This document shows positions 50,358-59,193 of a stretch of DNA of 64,000 nucleotides, piece after piece. Positions within the stretch are counted from its first letter, which is position 1. Each line of letters starts with the position of its first letter. The stretch spans positions 434,001 through 498,000 of the forward strand of contig NZ_JAGGLC010000001.1 of the NCBI RefSeq assembly GCF_017874235.1, read 5' to 3'. Below the pieces are notes generated by a model that did not search any database, was not told where the DNA came from, and saw only the letters and a list, made by a program, of their open reading frames with translations. Source of the stretch: Halolamina salifodinae (GTDB lineage: Archaea > Halobacteriota > Halobacteria > Halobacteriales > Haloferacaceae). A program made the translations under genes and the position numbers.

Positions 50358-51239
50358 TCAGCGTTCCTGAGATTCTTCGTCAGTCTGGATAGAGAAAGAC
50401 GGTGCTGGACTATCAGACAGTTCGAGATTTTCAAGGCTATCTTGTTCATCTACCTCATACTCTAATTCAACCAGATGATTTGATTCGGCTGGGAGTGTTG
50501 AAGTACCACTTACCCAAGTTGAGAACTCTTCCCTTTCGTTCCGGTTTCCGGTTACACCTCCATCAATTTCTACAACCTCAACAAAAGTTTCAATCTCAAC
50601 CGTCACGGAGTCTTCTCTCGGGTTGTTCATCTCAACAGTAACTGTACCACCATCCGAGTCATATTGAACTGACGTATCTTCTATTGACGGGTCTGGCTTC
50701 GGTGGTTGTGGGTCGTAATTGTACGCTATACCACCAAGGAGAGCAGTAGTACCAGCACCAACTAATCCAATCGTTCTACGCCGTGATAGATTGACCGAAG
50801 TGGAGGCGTATCCAGCCATATTTACTCGGGACTCTACTACATTTTTCAATCTGGAATATGCGTAAGGCCCACTACCTGCGCCAACCAAACCCGACAACAA
50901 CATTAGTCCATAGAACGGCTCTGGTCGTGTAACGCTCGGGAGTGTATAGAACAATAATGTTACAAATACAAAACTAATGCCCAACCCAACGAAAAACCCG
51001 AGTACAACGAGCGGAGCATTTCTTATAATCTTTTCATCAGTTTCCGAATTGGTATCTGACTCCTCAGAGTCTGCTGAAGTAATTGCAAGCAAGTAGAACG
51101 CGAGTCCAAATATTCCCGTAATTGCAACGACACAGAACCAGATGATACCGCTTCGGTTGTGTCCCTTTGCGTGGAACCCTACTGCGACGGCGAGCGTGAG
51201 CCAAAGCAGGGCGGTAACTATCAGGATATTACTAATCAT
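50358..51239 (-). CDS. Element membrane protein with C-terminal beta domain
   Basis: A 293-residue protein. Four TM helices in the first 120 residues (about 5-25, 35-55, 75-100, 108-125), then a basic juxtamembrane region with a fifth hydrophobic patch (TIGLVGAGTTALLGGIAYNY). The C-terminal 115 residues form an acidic, beta-rich domain (SVQYDSDGGTVTVEMNNPRE) like exported haloarchaeal domains. DNA is AT-richer than the rest. No link to a known viral spike or transport protein is evident. Confidence 0.68.
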   Translation of the reverse strand: MISNILIVTALLWLTLAVAVGFHAKGHNRSGIIWFCVVAITGIFGLAFYLLAITSADSEESDTNSETDEKIIRNAPLVVLGFFVGLGISFVFVTLLFYTLPSVTRPEPFYGLMLLSGLVGAGSGPYAYSRLKNVVESRVNMAGYASTSVNLSRRRTIGLVGAGTTALLGGIAYNYDPQPPKPDPSIEDTSVQYDSDGGTVTVEMNNPREDSVTVEIETFVEVVEIDGGVTGNRNEREEFSTWVSGTSTLPAESNHLVELEYEVDEQDSLENLELSDSPAPSFSIQTDEESQER

Positions 51240-51279
51240 GCTTTTGGAAATTTAGTGGACTTGTAAAATAGGTACGGGG

Positions 51280-52374
51280 CTATCCCATCTGGTCGAGCGC
51301 GTCACGCCGGTCCTCGACCGGGACGTTGTCGTACTTGAGCGTGGTCTTGACAGACTCGTGACGCAACTGAGCCTGCGTAGCGGCAAGGTCGCGCTCTTTG
51401 GTCATGTGAGTACCCACCGAGTGCCGAATTGCGTACCATGACATCTGCCGGTTCTCGTAACTAATTCCGGCCCGTTCGCACAGGTCTTTGAGAATCCGAC
51501 TCAGTTCGTTGGAACCGTAGCGGTTCCCATGCCGAGTGAGCCAGAGTTTGTCGGTGTCCTCGTATCTCGGATGGTCCGCTCGTTCGTCTATCCACCGCTC
51601 TAACGCGGTCGCGGTCCGGTCGGTGATACCTACCGTCCAGTTCCCCTCGTTCTTGGCTGAATCCTCTCTTGGGATACGTAGCAGGCCGTTCTCGGGTTCA
51701 CACCAGCCCACCCGAGCGTTCCCGACTTCCACCGGACGAAGCCCGGCGTCGAGACTCGTCCAGACGAGAGACGTGAATTTCCAGCTATCGGGGTCGGCTT
51801 CGAGAAGGTCGCTATCGGTTCCGTAGTTGGGAGTGCCGTCTTTCCCAAGTGCCGCCTGTCGAATCTTACGACGTTCCGGCTTCGTCAGGAAGTCGCGTGG
51901 GCCGTTATTGCCGCCGCCGGACTGGAAGTTCCAACTGAACTCCCACTCGTCGCGGTTGTACTTGTGCTGAAGCCACTTCGAGTAGCGACCGAGCGCACCG
52001 AGCGTTTTCCCCTTCGTGGACTCCGTCACGTCGCGGAACGCAACTTCCTCCATGTATGCGCGGGCGTCGTCTTGGTCGGGCGGGGCTTTGTAGCCGCCGC
52101 GGTTCTCCCACATCCACAGGTCGAAGCGGGCCGTCCGATGTCCCGTCTGGCAGACGGTGTACGGAGAGTATCCTTTCGCTTTCTCCGGGTCTTTCCCCAT
52201 CCGAAGCAGGTACGTGAGGAAGGGTTTGCGGTACTCGTAATAATCCACAGCGCCCTTATCGGATAAGAAGTCGCGTTGGTTCTTGCGGACGATTGTAATC
52301 GTTCTATTCGGTTCCATCATATCCGAATCGAAACCGGGACAGCGTTCGAGCGTATTCGGCTTTTCGAGGTTCAT
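51280..52374 (-). CDS. Tyrosine recombinase (integrase) of the element
   Basis: A 364-residue integrase. The N-terminal SAM-like domain covers about residues 45-150; the catalytic part follows. Arg213 in LDAGLRPVEVGNA (box I), RHSVGTHM with Arg317 and His318 (box II, where the usual preceding His is Tyr), His339 in QLRHESVK and the nucleophile Tyr348 in TTLKYDNVP. The gene ends 46 bases from the tRNA-Leu end, typical of archaeal tRNA integrases. It is intact, so excision should be possible. Confidence 0.9.
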   Translation of the reverse strand: MNLEKPNTLERCPGFDSDMMEPNRTITIVRKNQRDFLSDKGAVDYYEYRKPFLTYLLRMGKDPEKAKGYSPYTVCQTGHRTARFDLWMWENRGGYKAPPDQDDARAYMEEVAFRDVTESTKGKTLGALGRYSKWLQHKYNRDEWEFSWNFQSGGGNNGPRDFLTKPERRKIRQAALGKDGTPNYGTDSDLLEADPDSWKFTSLVWTSLDAGLRPVEVGNARVGWCEPENGLLRIPREDSAKNEGNWTVGITDRTATALERWIDERADHPRYEDTDKLWLTRHGNRYGSNELSRILKDLCERAGISYENRQMSWYAIRHSVGTHMTKERDLAATQAQLRHESVKTTLKYDNVPVEDRRDALDQMG

Positions 52375-52419
52375 TTGGGGTCTTGTCGTTGTTGGACAAG
52401 ACGAAAACGGGAGGTAGAG

Positions 52420-52475
52420 AGTGCGCGGGACCGGATTCGAACCGGCGGACCCCTACGGGATAGCGTCCTAAGCGC
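52420..52475 (+). repeat. Right 56-bp attachment repeat, in tRNA-Leu
   Basis: Copy of 46031-46086. It covers the 3' part of the tRNA-Leu gene (anticodon loop to acceptor end), so integration rebuilt a complete tRNA. Confidence 0.92.
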
Positions 52476-52506
52476 TACGCCTTTGGCCTGGCTCGGCAAC
52501 CCGCGC
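52422..52506 (-). tRNA. tRNA-Leu (anticodon UAG)
   Basis: An 85-nt tRNA with a long variable arm on the minus strand. The acceptor stem is gcgcggg/cccgcgc and the discriminator is A. The anticodon stem tagcg/cgcta holds the loop cttagga with anticodon TAG. The variable arm is tcccgtaggggt-like, and the T arm ccggttcgaatccgg. It is the attachment site of the integrated element. Confidence 0.96.
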
Positions 52507-52597
52507 GCCGTGACGCGAACGGCGTTCGCGTCCGCAATCGACCGAACGGGATGCGAACACAAAAACGGCACTATCCCGCCGCTAGCGACGACCCGAC

Positions 52598-53914
52598 TCA
52601 CTCCGAACTGGTCGGCAGGATCTCCGAGTTCCCGTGCGGGCCGTTCCAGAACACCACGAGCGACTCCCCCGGCGAGGCTTCGAAGCCCACCCGAACAGTG
52701 TCGCCTGCCGCGATCTCGTCGTCGTACCCGTAGCCACAACGGCTGAACCGATAGATATCGTTCGTTTTCGGGTGTGCGACCCCGACTCGCTGGGCGGGAA
52801 TCGTCGCACCCGACTCGTGGGTCACCGCCACCGCGTTGTCGCCGTCGCCACAGTCCACACCGGCGCCGTCGTCGAGTAGCCGGTAGCTAAACGTCGCTTC
52901 GGGCGGTTCCAGCCCGTGGTCCTCCGTATACTGCTCGTCGACGAGAGTCTGCATCGGCTGTGTCGGCCCCGTCTCACGGATCCTGGCGGCGACGCGCCCC
53001 TCGCCGGTGAACGCGCTCGTGGGACGACTCGTCGAGAAGTACCCTACCCGGCCCTCCGTCGCCTGTTCGACGCTCGATAGCGGACCAGTGCTGCCGACCT
53101 CCTCGGCCCACTGCTCGCTCCACTCGTCGATGTACTCCTGTGGCGTCCGGGGCGCCGACTCGTCGAACAGGAACGCCACCGTCTCCGTGATGCCGCCGTC
53201 GATCTGGAGTGCACGGCCGATGGCCCGGGTGTTCGGCGGTCGTTCGCCCAGATCCGGTTCCGAAGTGATTGCCGAGACGTAGTCGCCGCCGCCGAGCACC
53301 GACAGGAGTTCCTTCATCTCGGAGTCGTCACGGTAGCGCTCCGTCTCCCCCGCGAGTGCCTCGGCGTGAGCCCGGACGAACTCGGCTGGCGGGGTCGCCC
53401 GCTCCCGCGTCGACGTGAAGAATATCCCGTCGCCGACGCCGCCGGCGTACCGCTCCGGCTGCTCCGGATGCAACAGCACGTCGACGCCGTGGTGGGTCTC
53501 CGCAACCGTCCAGTCGTCGCTCCGGTAGCTCTCGAGGAGTGTCTCCCGGTCGAACGTCCCCACGAACACCTCCGTCGGGCCGTACTGGGCGTACGTCTTG
53601 ACCGTCGACGGATCCAGGTCGAACCCCAGTTCGGCCTTCCCGGTCGGCCGATCTATCAGCCCCGACGCCACCTCGTTGTCGCCGTGCTCCCGCAGCGACG
53701 CGATATCCCGGACCGCCAGCATCCGGTGCTCGATGTCGACACAGCGACCGGGGGCGTAGATGGCGCTGCTCGTCAACGCGTCGAGGCTGCCCTCGGGCGC
53801 GCTCGGGCCGCCCCCGGCGAGCGAGCGAGCACGGTCGACGGCGCTACAGCCGGCCAGCCCGGCGGCAGCACCGACGCCGAGCGCCTCCAGCAGTCGACGG
53901 CGTGAAACGGTCAT
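52598..53914 (-). CDS. Tat-exported lipoprotein, uncharacterised
   Basis: A 438-residue protein. The signal is a twin-arginine lipoprotein type: SRRRLLEALGVGAAAGLAGC, so it crosses the membrane folded and is anchored by Cys23. The mature part is a mix of strands and helices with no recognised domain; it contains two Cys (VDCGDG and SRCGYG) that may pair. Probably extracellular and involved in binding or sensing; not assigned. The start lies 23 residues before the lipobox cysteine. Confidence 0.82.
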   Translation of the reverse strand: MTVSRRRLLEALGVGAAAGLAGCSAVDRARSLAGGGPSAPEGSLDALTSSAIYAPGRCVDIEHRMLAVRDIASLREHGDNEVASGLIDRPTGKAELGFDLDPSTVKTYAQYGPTEVFVGTFDRETLLESYRSDDWTVAETHHGVDVLLHPEQPERYAGGVGDGIFFTSTRERATPPAEFVRAHAEALAGETERYRDDSEMKELLSVLGGGDYVSAITSEPDLGERPPNTRAIGRALQIDGGITETVAFLFDESAPRTPQEYIDEWSEQWAEEVGSTGPLSSVEQATEGRVGYFSTSRPTSAFTGEGRVAARIRETGPTQPMQTLVDEQYTEDHGLEPPEATFSYRLLDDGAGVDCGDGDNAVAVTHESGATIPAQRVGVAHPKTNDIYRFSRCGYGYDDEIAAGDTVRVGFEASPGESLVVFWNGPHGNSEILPTSSE

Positions 53915-53995
53915 AGGGAGCGGTCGTGGCTCCCCCTAATGGGTTTTTGGGTAAACGGCCCCCACTTTCTCCACGCTCGCCCACGAACGATCCCC

Positions 53996-54592
53996 ATGCG
54001 CCTCTTCCAGACCTGGCGGAACTACGCCGCGCAGGTGCTGCTGGAGCGGGACATTCCCCTTATCACCGGCTGGGTACGCTCGTGGTTGGTCGACCTGCAC
54101 GTCGACTTCTTCGCCGAGAGCAGCGAACGGGACGGCGATGCGCGCCGCCCCCTGCTCGGAGCGCTGTTTGACGCGGCCATCGACGTGTATCTCGCCGCGC
54201 TCCGCGAGGGGTATCCGGAGGCGCAGGCCCGCGAAATCACCCATATCCAGGGCTCGTGGACGTTCATCAACCACGGCTGGGGTGAACTGCTGGAGTTCCC
54301 GCCCGAGGAGGCCACCGCCTACTACGAGCGCTACGAGGACTTCTTCGACCGGCACGACTGCTCTCCCGAGGATCCGCTGGGGGAGTTCGCGCCCGCGGGC
54401 GGCCTGCGGGACGCGCCCGAAACCCCGGAGCGACTGAACGGCGACTACCCGTTCGCAGAGCCAGGACTCGAGGACGGCGTCTACGTCGTCGACGAGAAAA
54501 TCGAGGTGCGCCTCCAGTGCGGCGGTCCCGGCGAGCAAGAAGGGCCGGTCGTCGACGCTGAGGGCGTCGAAACCGCACCCGCAGACGATTAG
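53996..54592 (+). CDS. DUF6149-type helical protein
   Basis: A 198-residue protein, helical through residue 130. The block LREGYPEAQAREITHIQGSW, followed by INHGWGELLEFPPEEATAYY, is the characteristic stretch of the haloarchaeal family I recall as DUF6149. The C-terminal 70 residues are low-complexity and acidic. Function unknown. I used the ATG at MRLFQTW because the earlier codons in this frame lie antisense to the convergent stretch and look non-coding. Confidence 0.75.
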   Translation: MRLFQTWRNYAAQVLLERDIPLITGWVRSWLVDLHVDFFAESSERDGDARRPLLGALFDAAIDVYLAALREGYPEAQAREITHIQGSWTFINHGWGELLEFPPEEATAYYERYEDFFDRHDCSPEDPLGEFAPAGGLRDAPETPERLNGDYPFAEPGLEDGVYVVDEKIEVRLQCGGPGEQEGPVVDAEGVETAPADD

Positions 54593-54595
54593 GAA

Positions 54596-55471
54596 CTACT
54601 GAGCGAGCGCGTTCTCGAGCCGCTCCACGTACGCCTCGTTCCCGACGTGGACCGGCACGCGCTGATGCAGATCCGTCGGCTCCACGGCCAGCAGCGACTG
54701 CTCGCCGTCCGATGACGCCCCGCCGGCGGCCTCGATGATTTTCGCAATCGGCGCCCCCTCGAACTGCAGGCGGAGTTTCCCGTTCGGCGCCGACGAGAGC
54801 GCCGGGTAGGCGAAGATGCCGCCGTAGCTCAGCACCTGGTTCACGTCGCCGACCATCGCGCCGCCGTAGCGGAGTTTGAGCTCCGTCTCGACCTCGCGGG
54901 CGTAGTCGTGGAACGCGTCGGGCCAGTCCGGCACTCGGCCACCGAACCCGTAGACGACGGGGTCCTCGGGGAGTGTTACGTCCTCCTCGACGGCCTGCAT
55001 CTCGCCGCCGTCGATGACGTACGTCGTCACCGTCCCCTCGCGGGCGACGGTCATCGTCGTAATCGGGCCGTAGAGGATGTACGCCGCAGCGATCAGATCC
55101 GCGCCCGCGGCGGGGAGCGGTTCGTCGGCGATGCCGACGATGGTCCCCATCGCGTTGTTCGACTCGAGGTTCGAGGAGCCGTCGAGCGGGTCGATAGCGA
55201 CCGAGAGCGTGGCCCCGGCGTCGCCGGCCGCGTTGGTCACGTCGACGACCGCCTCGCGCTCCTCGCTGGCGAACTCGACGACGCCGTCGACGGCGCCCAG
55301 CGCCTCGAAGAACAGTTCGTCGGCGTGGACGTCCGCGGCGGTCACCGTCTCGCCGGAGGGGTTCTCGACGCCCGCCTCCGTGAGTCGGCGGCCCGGCAGG
55401 CCCGCACGCACGTCCGGGGCCACGGCGGCGACCGTCTCGAGCACGTCGTCGACGGCCTCGTTGGCCGCCAT
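54596..55471 (-). CDS. fbp: Fructose-1,6-bisphosphatase, class I
   Basis: A 291-residue Mg2+-dependent phosphatase for gluconeogenesis. The metal/phosphate motif [13 protein letters not shown] is at residues 93-105 with Asp94 and Asp97; Glu70 in FASEER is another ligand. A conserved GGRVPDW and [15 protein letters not shown] (residues about 207-222) is the sugar-binding region. Length is a little short of the 330 of bacterial enzymes. It overlaps the aldolase stop (ATGA), so both are made together in the fructose-bisphosphate step. Confidence 0.92.
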   Translation of the reverse strand: MAANEAVDDVLETVAAVAPDVRAGLPGRRLTEAGVENPSGETVTAADVHADELFFEALGAVDGVVEFASEEREAVVDVTNAAGDAGATLSVAIDPLDGSSNLESNNAMGTIVGIADEPLPAAGADLIAAAYILYGPITTMTVAREGTVTTYVIDGGEMQAVEEDVTLPEDPVVYGFGGRVPDWPDAFHDYAREVETELKLRYGGAMVGDVNQVLSYGGIFAYPALSSAPNGKLRLQFEGAPIAKIIEAAGGASSDGEQSLLAVEPTDLHQRVPVHVGNEAYVERLENALAQ

Positions 55472-56292
55472 CAGTCGAGCGTCGCCTGCTCGCCGTGGCC
55501 CTCGACGGCGGCGAGTGCCTCCTCCACGGAGGTTTCCTCGAAGATTATCTTCTCGAGGCCATCAAGGAGGGCTTCGGGGTTCTCACGCTGGAACACGTTC
55601 CGACCGACCGCGAGGCCCTTCGCGCCGGCGTCCATCGCCTCCTTCACCGTCGAGAGGAACTCCTCGTCGGAGGCCTTCGACCCGCCGGACATCACGACGT
55701 CCGTCGACGCCGCGGCCTTGCAGGCGTGAGCCATCGCGTCGGCGTCGCCGGGGTACTTGATCTTGGCCACGTCGGCGCCGAGTTCGAGGCCGAGACGGGC
55801 CGCGTAGGAGATGGTCGAGGGCTTGGTGTCGTTCTTGACGCCCTGCCCGCGCGGGTAGGACCACATGACGACGCCCATGTCCTCGTCGCGGGCGGCCTCC
55901 TGTGCGTCACGGAACTCCTCGGCCATCTCGACTTCGTGGTTCGAGCCGCCGTACAGCGTGAAGCCGATGGCGTCGGCGCCGAGTTCGGCGGCGTACTCGA
56001 CCGACCAGTTGACGGCCGAGTCGTGCTCGCCCATCCAGAGGTTCGAGGTGCCGTTGAGTTTCGCCAGCAGATTGACCTCGTCCTCGTAGTCGGGGTAGTG
56101 GGCCTCCGCGACGCCTTTGCCGACCGCGAGGGCGGTGACGGCGTCGTGGGTCGCTACGTCGAAGACGTGCTCGGGGTTCATCGACTCGGGCACCGCCTCG
56201 AAGTCGACCGGCCCGTGCTCGAGGCCGTGGTCGTACGCCAGGATCAGCAGTTTGCCGTCGCGGGAGATTGGGTCAGTTGCGCCGGGGATCAT
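55471..56292 (-). CDS. fba: Class I fructose-bisphosphate aldolase, archaeal (DhnA/FbaB) type
   Basis: A 273-residue Schiff-base aldolase. The catalytic Lys is probably Lys177 (or Lys179) in [12 protein letters not shown], and the Gly-rich [16 protein letters not shown] with [14 protein letters not shown] binds phosphate. [13 protein letters not shown] near the N-terminus is typical. Linked with fbp it serves gluconeogenesis and glycolysis in both directions. A related archaeal fold makes a shikimate precursor (ADH synthase), so a minor role there cannot be excluded. Confidence 0.9.
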   Translation of the reverse strand: MIPGATDPISRDGKLLILAYDHGLEHGPVDFEAVPESMNPEHVFDVATHDAVTALAVGKGVAEAHYPDYEDEVNLLAKLNGTSNLWMGEHDSAVNWSVEYAAELGADAIGFTLYGGSNHEVEMAEEFRDAQEAARDEDMGVVMWSYPRGQGVKNDTKPSTISYAARLGLELGADVAKIKYPGDADAMAHACKAAASTDVVMSGGSKASDEEFLSTVKEAMDAGAKGLAVGRNVFQRENPEALLDGLEKIIFEETSVEEALAAVEGHGEQATLD

Positions 56293-56406
56293 GTGCGCAG
56301 TTCGGGCGAGTCAGCACAAAAAAGCTACCTTCCTCGGAGTCACACCGAGAACGTGCCACCCGGCCGCGACCGAAACGACGAAACGCCCGGCCAACCCTGG
56401 GCCGGT

Positions 56407-57024
56407 ATGACGCTGCTCTGTACGGGCTACGAGCCGTTCGGCGACCACGAGACCAACCCCAGCGAGCGCGTCGCTCGCGAACTCGACGGGGCGACCGTCG
56501 CCGGCCACGAGGCTGTCGGCGCGGTGCTCCCCGTGGAGTTCGACAACGTGGCCGACGAACTCGCCGCGCTGATCGACGAGCACGACCCCGACGCCGTCAT
56601 CGCGACGGGGCTCGCGGGCGGGCGCTCGACGGTGAGCGTCGAGCGCGTGGCCGTGAACGTCGACGACGCCGTGACGGTGCCGGACAACGCCGACAATTCG
56701 CCCTACAACGAGCGAATCGAACCGGCCGGCGCCGACGCCCACTTCGCGACAATTCCGGTGGTCGAGAGCGTCGAGGCACTGCTCGAGGCCGGCATCCCGG
56801 CCCGCGTCTCGAACTCCGCGGGCACGCACTGCTGTAACCACGCGCTCTACTCGCTACTCGAGAACCACGACGTTCCCTCGGGGTTCGTCCACCTGCCCTT
56901 CACGCCTAAAGGCGCCGTTTCCGAGGCCGAGGCGCCCGAACGCGGCGGCAGCGTGCCGGCGTCGCTGCCGCTCTCGCTGCAGGTCGACGGCGTGCGGAGG
57001 GTGCTGGCGACGACAGTAGCGTAG
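56407..57024 (+). CDS. pcp: Pyrrolidone-carboxylate peptidase
   Basis: A 205-residue cysteine peptidase that removes N-terminal pyroglutamate. Catalytic residues are Glu79 in VERVAVN, Cys142 or Cys143 in SAGTHCCNHALY (by family, the CN pair) and His162 in GFVHLPF. The CTGYEPFG opening is diagnostic. Length is normal for the family. It begins 114 bases from the divergent fba start, and could release free pyroglutamate for the amino acid pool. Confidence 0.93.
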   Translation: MTLLCTGYEPFGDHETNPSERVARELDGATVAGHEAVGAVLPVEFDNVADELAALIDEHDPDAVIATGLAGGRSTVSVERVAVNVDDAVTVPDNADNSPYNERIEPAGADAHFATIPVVESVEALLEAGIPARVSNSAGTHCCNHALYSLLENHDVPSGFVHLPFTPKGAVSEAEAPERGGSVPASLPLSLQVDGVRRVLATTVA

Positions 57025-57079
57025 TCGGTCGTTTCCGCGACCCGCACCCCTTTATCCCGCGGCCGAAACAGGGCCGGGT

Positions 57080-58456
57080 ATGGTTCATCTACCCGACGCC
57101 GTCGTCGGCGACGCCCAGACCAGCCTGTTCGCGTGGAACCGGCTGGTGGACCTCGTCGACGTCGGCAACCGCATGGCCGGCCAGCAGGGCGAGGCCGAGG
57201 GCGCACAGATCATCCACGACGCCTTCGAGGCGGCGGGGCTCCGGAACCCCCGGATCGAGGCGTTCGAGATCCCCGGCTGGTGGCGTGGCGATTCCTCGCT
57301 GACCGTCGAGTCGCCCAGCCAGCGCACCCACGGGGGGAGCCATCAGGTCGTCGCGCTCCCGGGCACCCCCGCGGGCGAGGCGACGGCGCCCATCGTCGAC
57401 GTTGGCGACGGCACCTACGAGGAGTTCGACGCCAAGAGCGACCAACTCGACGGCGCCATCGCGATGGCCTCCAGCAAGACCCCCGAGCACGCCGACCGCT
57501 GGCTCCACCGGATGGAGAAGTACGTCAACGCCGCCGACCACGGCGCCGTCGCGTTCGTGTTCCGCAACCACATCGCGGGCGCGCTCCCGCCGACCGGCGA
57601 GGTCGGCTACAACAACCGTCCCGGCCCCATCCCCGCCGTCGGCGTGAGCAGGGAGGTCGGTGCGCGCCTCGAACGCTACGCCGCCGAGGGCGAGTGTGAA
57701 GTGACCGTCGAGGTGGACTGCCGGAACGAGCCAGCGACCTCGCGGAACGTCGAGGCGTTCGTCGGCCCGGAAGGTCCCGACGAGGGCGGCGACGCGGAGG
57801 AAATCCTCGTGACCGCCCACGTCGACGCCCACGACATCGCCGACGGCGCCAACGACAACGGCGCCGGATCGGTGCTCGTCGCCGAGGTCGGCCGCCTGCT
57901 CTCGCAGGTCGAGGACGACCTCGACAGTCGGGTTCGGCTGGTGACGTTCGGCTCCGAAGAGATCGGCCTGCGCGGCGCTTACCACTGCGCGGAGACCATC
58001 GACCTCTCGAACGTGAAGTGCGTCATCAACCTCGACGGCGCCTGTAGCTCCCGGAATCTCCGGGTCGGTACCAACGGGTTCTGCGCGCTGGGAGAGCTGT
58101 TCCGCGCGGTCGCCGACGAGTTCGACGCCCCCGTGTCCACCGGGTCGAGCATCTCGCCCCATGGCGATCAGTGGGCGTTCGTCCAGGAGGGCGTGCCGGC
58201 GACGATGACCAGCACCACCTCCGACCAGTCCGGTCGCGGCTGGGGCCACACTCACGCCGACACGCTGGACAAACTCGACTCCCGGGACCTCCGGGACGTG
58301 GCGACGCTGGTGACCGAGGCCGCCTACCGCGCCGCACAGGACGAGTTCTCGGTCGAACGCCGCACCCGGAAGGAGACGCGCAACACCATCGACGAGGGGT
58401 ACGTCCAGGAACTCAAGATGGGCGGCCGCTGGCCGTACAACGATCTGGAGGGTTGA
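57080..58456 (+). CDS. M28-family zinc peptidase
   Basis: A 458-residue aminopeptidase- or carboxypeptidase-type enzyme. The first half has a PA-like domain (residues about 120-210, GAVAFVFRNHIAGALPPTG). Zinc ligands follow in the family order: VTAHVDAHDIADGANDNGAGS (His, Asp), FGSEEIGLRGAYHC (Glu, Glu), VINLDGACSSRN (Asp) and GHTHADTLDKLD (His). No signal peptide, so it acts in the cytoplasm. It lies 55 bases after pcp; both may take part in peptide use. Confidence 0.9.
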   Translation: MVHLPDAVVGDAQTSLFAWNRLVDLVDVGNRMAGQQGEAEGAQIIHDAFEAAGLRNPRIEAFEIPGWWRGDSSLTVESPSQRTHGGSHQVVALPGTPAGEATAPIVDVGDGTYEEFDAKSDQLDGAIAMASSKTPEHADRWLHRMEKYVNAADHGAVAFVFRNHIAGALPPTGEVGYNNRPGPIPAVGVSREVGARLERYAAEGECEVTVEVDCRNEPATSRNVEAFVGPEGPDEGGDAEEILVTAHVDAHDIADGANDNGAGSVLVAEVGRLLSQVEDDLDSRVRLVTFGSEEIGLRGAYHCAETIDLSNVKCVINLDGACSSRNLRVGTNGFCALGELFRAVADEFDAPVSTGSSISPHGDQWAFVQEGVPATMTSTTSDQSGRGWGHTHADTLDKLDSRDLRDVATLVTEAAYRAAQDEFSVERRTRKETRNTIDEGYVQELKMGGRWPYNDLEG

Positions 58457-58516
58457 TCGGGCCACGGGGCTGCCTCGGCCGGTAGTTTTTCGCCGCGCCG
58501 ACCCGACCAGCGAGTC

Positions 58517-58951
58517 ATGTCCGAAACCGTGCTGGTGCCCGTCGACGGATCGCCCCAGTCAGCCGACGCGCTCGACCATGCGCTGGAGAAGCTCCCCGAC
58601 GCCGACATCGTCGCGCTGACCGCGGTCGACCCCATCGCCGCGGGCTACAGCACCGCGCCCGGCCCGGACGCCGCCGGCTACCCCGGCGAGTGGATCGAAC
58701 AGGCCCACGAGCGCGCCGACACCATCCTCGACGACTCCGTCGAGCGCGCCGCCGAACACGACCACGAGATCGATACCGTCCGGGTGACCGACCGACCGGC
58801 CCGCGCCATCGTCGACTACGCCGACGAGGAGGACGTCGACCACATCGTGATCGGCAGCCACGGCCGCACGGGCGTCACGCGCGTGCTGCTCGGCAGCGTC
58901 GCCGAGAAGGTGGTCCGTCGTGCGCCCTGCCCCGTCACTGTGGTTCGATAG
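58517..58951 (+). CDS. Universal stress protein (UspA family)
   Basis: A 144-residue Usp with the ATP-binding type signature: VLVPVDGSPQSADALDHAL at the N-terminus and IVIGSHGRTGVTRVLLGSVAEKVVRRAPCPV at the C-terminus (shown here in two parts: GSHGRTGVTRVLLGS and CPVTVV). The G-2x-G-9x-G(S) pattern for ATP is present. The middle acidic helices include ERADTILDDSVERAAEHDHE. Expected to be induced under stress. Confidence 0.93.
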   Translation: MSETVLVPVDGSPQSADALDHALEKLPDADIVALTAVDPIAAGYSTAPGPDAAGYPGEWIEQAHERADTILDDSVERAAEHDHEIDTVRVTDRPARAIVDYADEEDVDHIVIGSHGRTGVTRVLLGSVAEKVVRRAPCPVTVVR

Positions 58952-59193
58952 CGTCCCGTAGATGGGTTTTCAGTTGGTTCGAGGAGCACCAGCAGCAACA
59001 GCATCTCTGAGCTAGACTACTTGTAGCCGCACCGCCCCCGCACCGCAGCCACGGCCTCCCCAGCCGACTCGCTCCCGTACAGTCGCTCGTCCCTCGCGCT
59101 CGGGTCGCGCACGGAAGCGCGACCGCTTCGCGCCGACCGCGGCCACGGCTACGGAGCGGTGGACGCCTCGCGCTCGCTCCTGCCGCGAGCGTC
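58952..59193. other. Non-coding, GC-rich stretch before the hairpin array
   Basis: No gene supported. It is rich in short inverted runs (gcgcacggaagcgcgaccgc-like stretches near 59105-59135) and could be part of the same repeat-derived region as the array that follows. Confidence 0.4.

Larger units (their letters stand above)
46031..52475. mobile_element. Integrative replicon of about 6.4 kb at tRNA-Leu(UAG)
   Basis: Two exact 56-bp direct repeats lie 6,389 bp apart. The right copy is within the intact tRNA-Leu gene, and the tyrosine integrase gene sits next to it and points leftward. Contents: integrase, a rolling-circle Rep, a SWIM zinc-finger protein, RHH and winged-helix proteins, small proteins and one membrane protein. 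No capsid or spike gene is seen, so it is a plasmid-like element or a reduced virus. Both att copies match, which indicates integration is not old. Confidence 0.88.
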
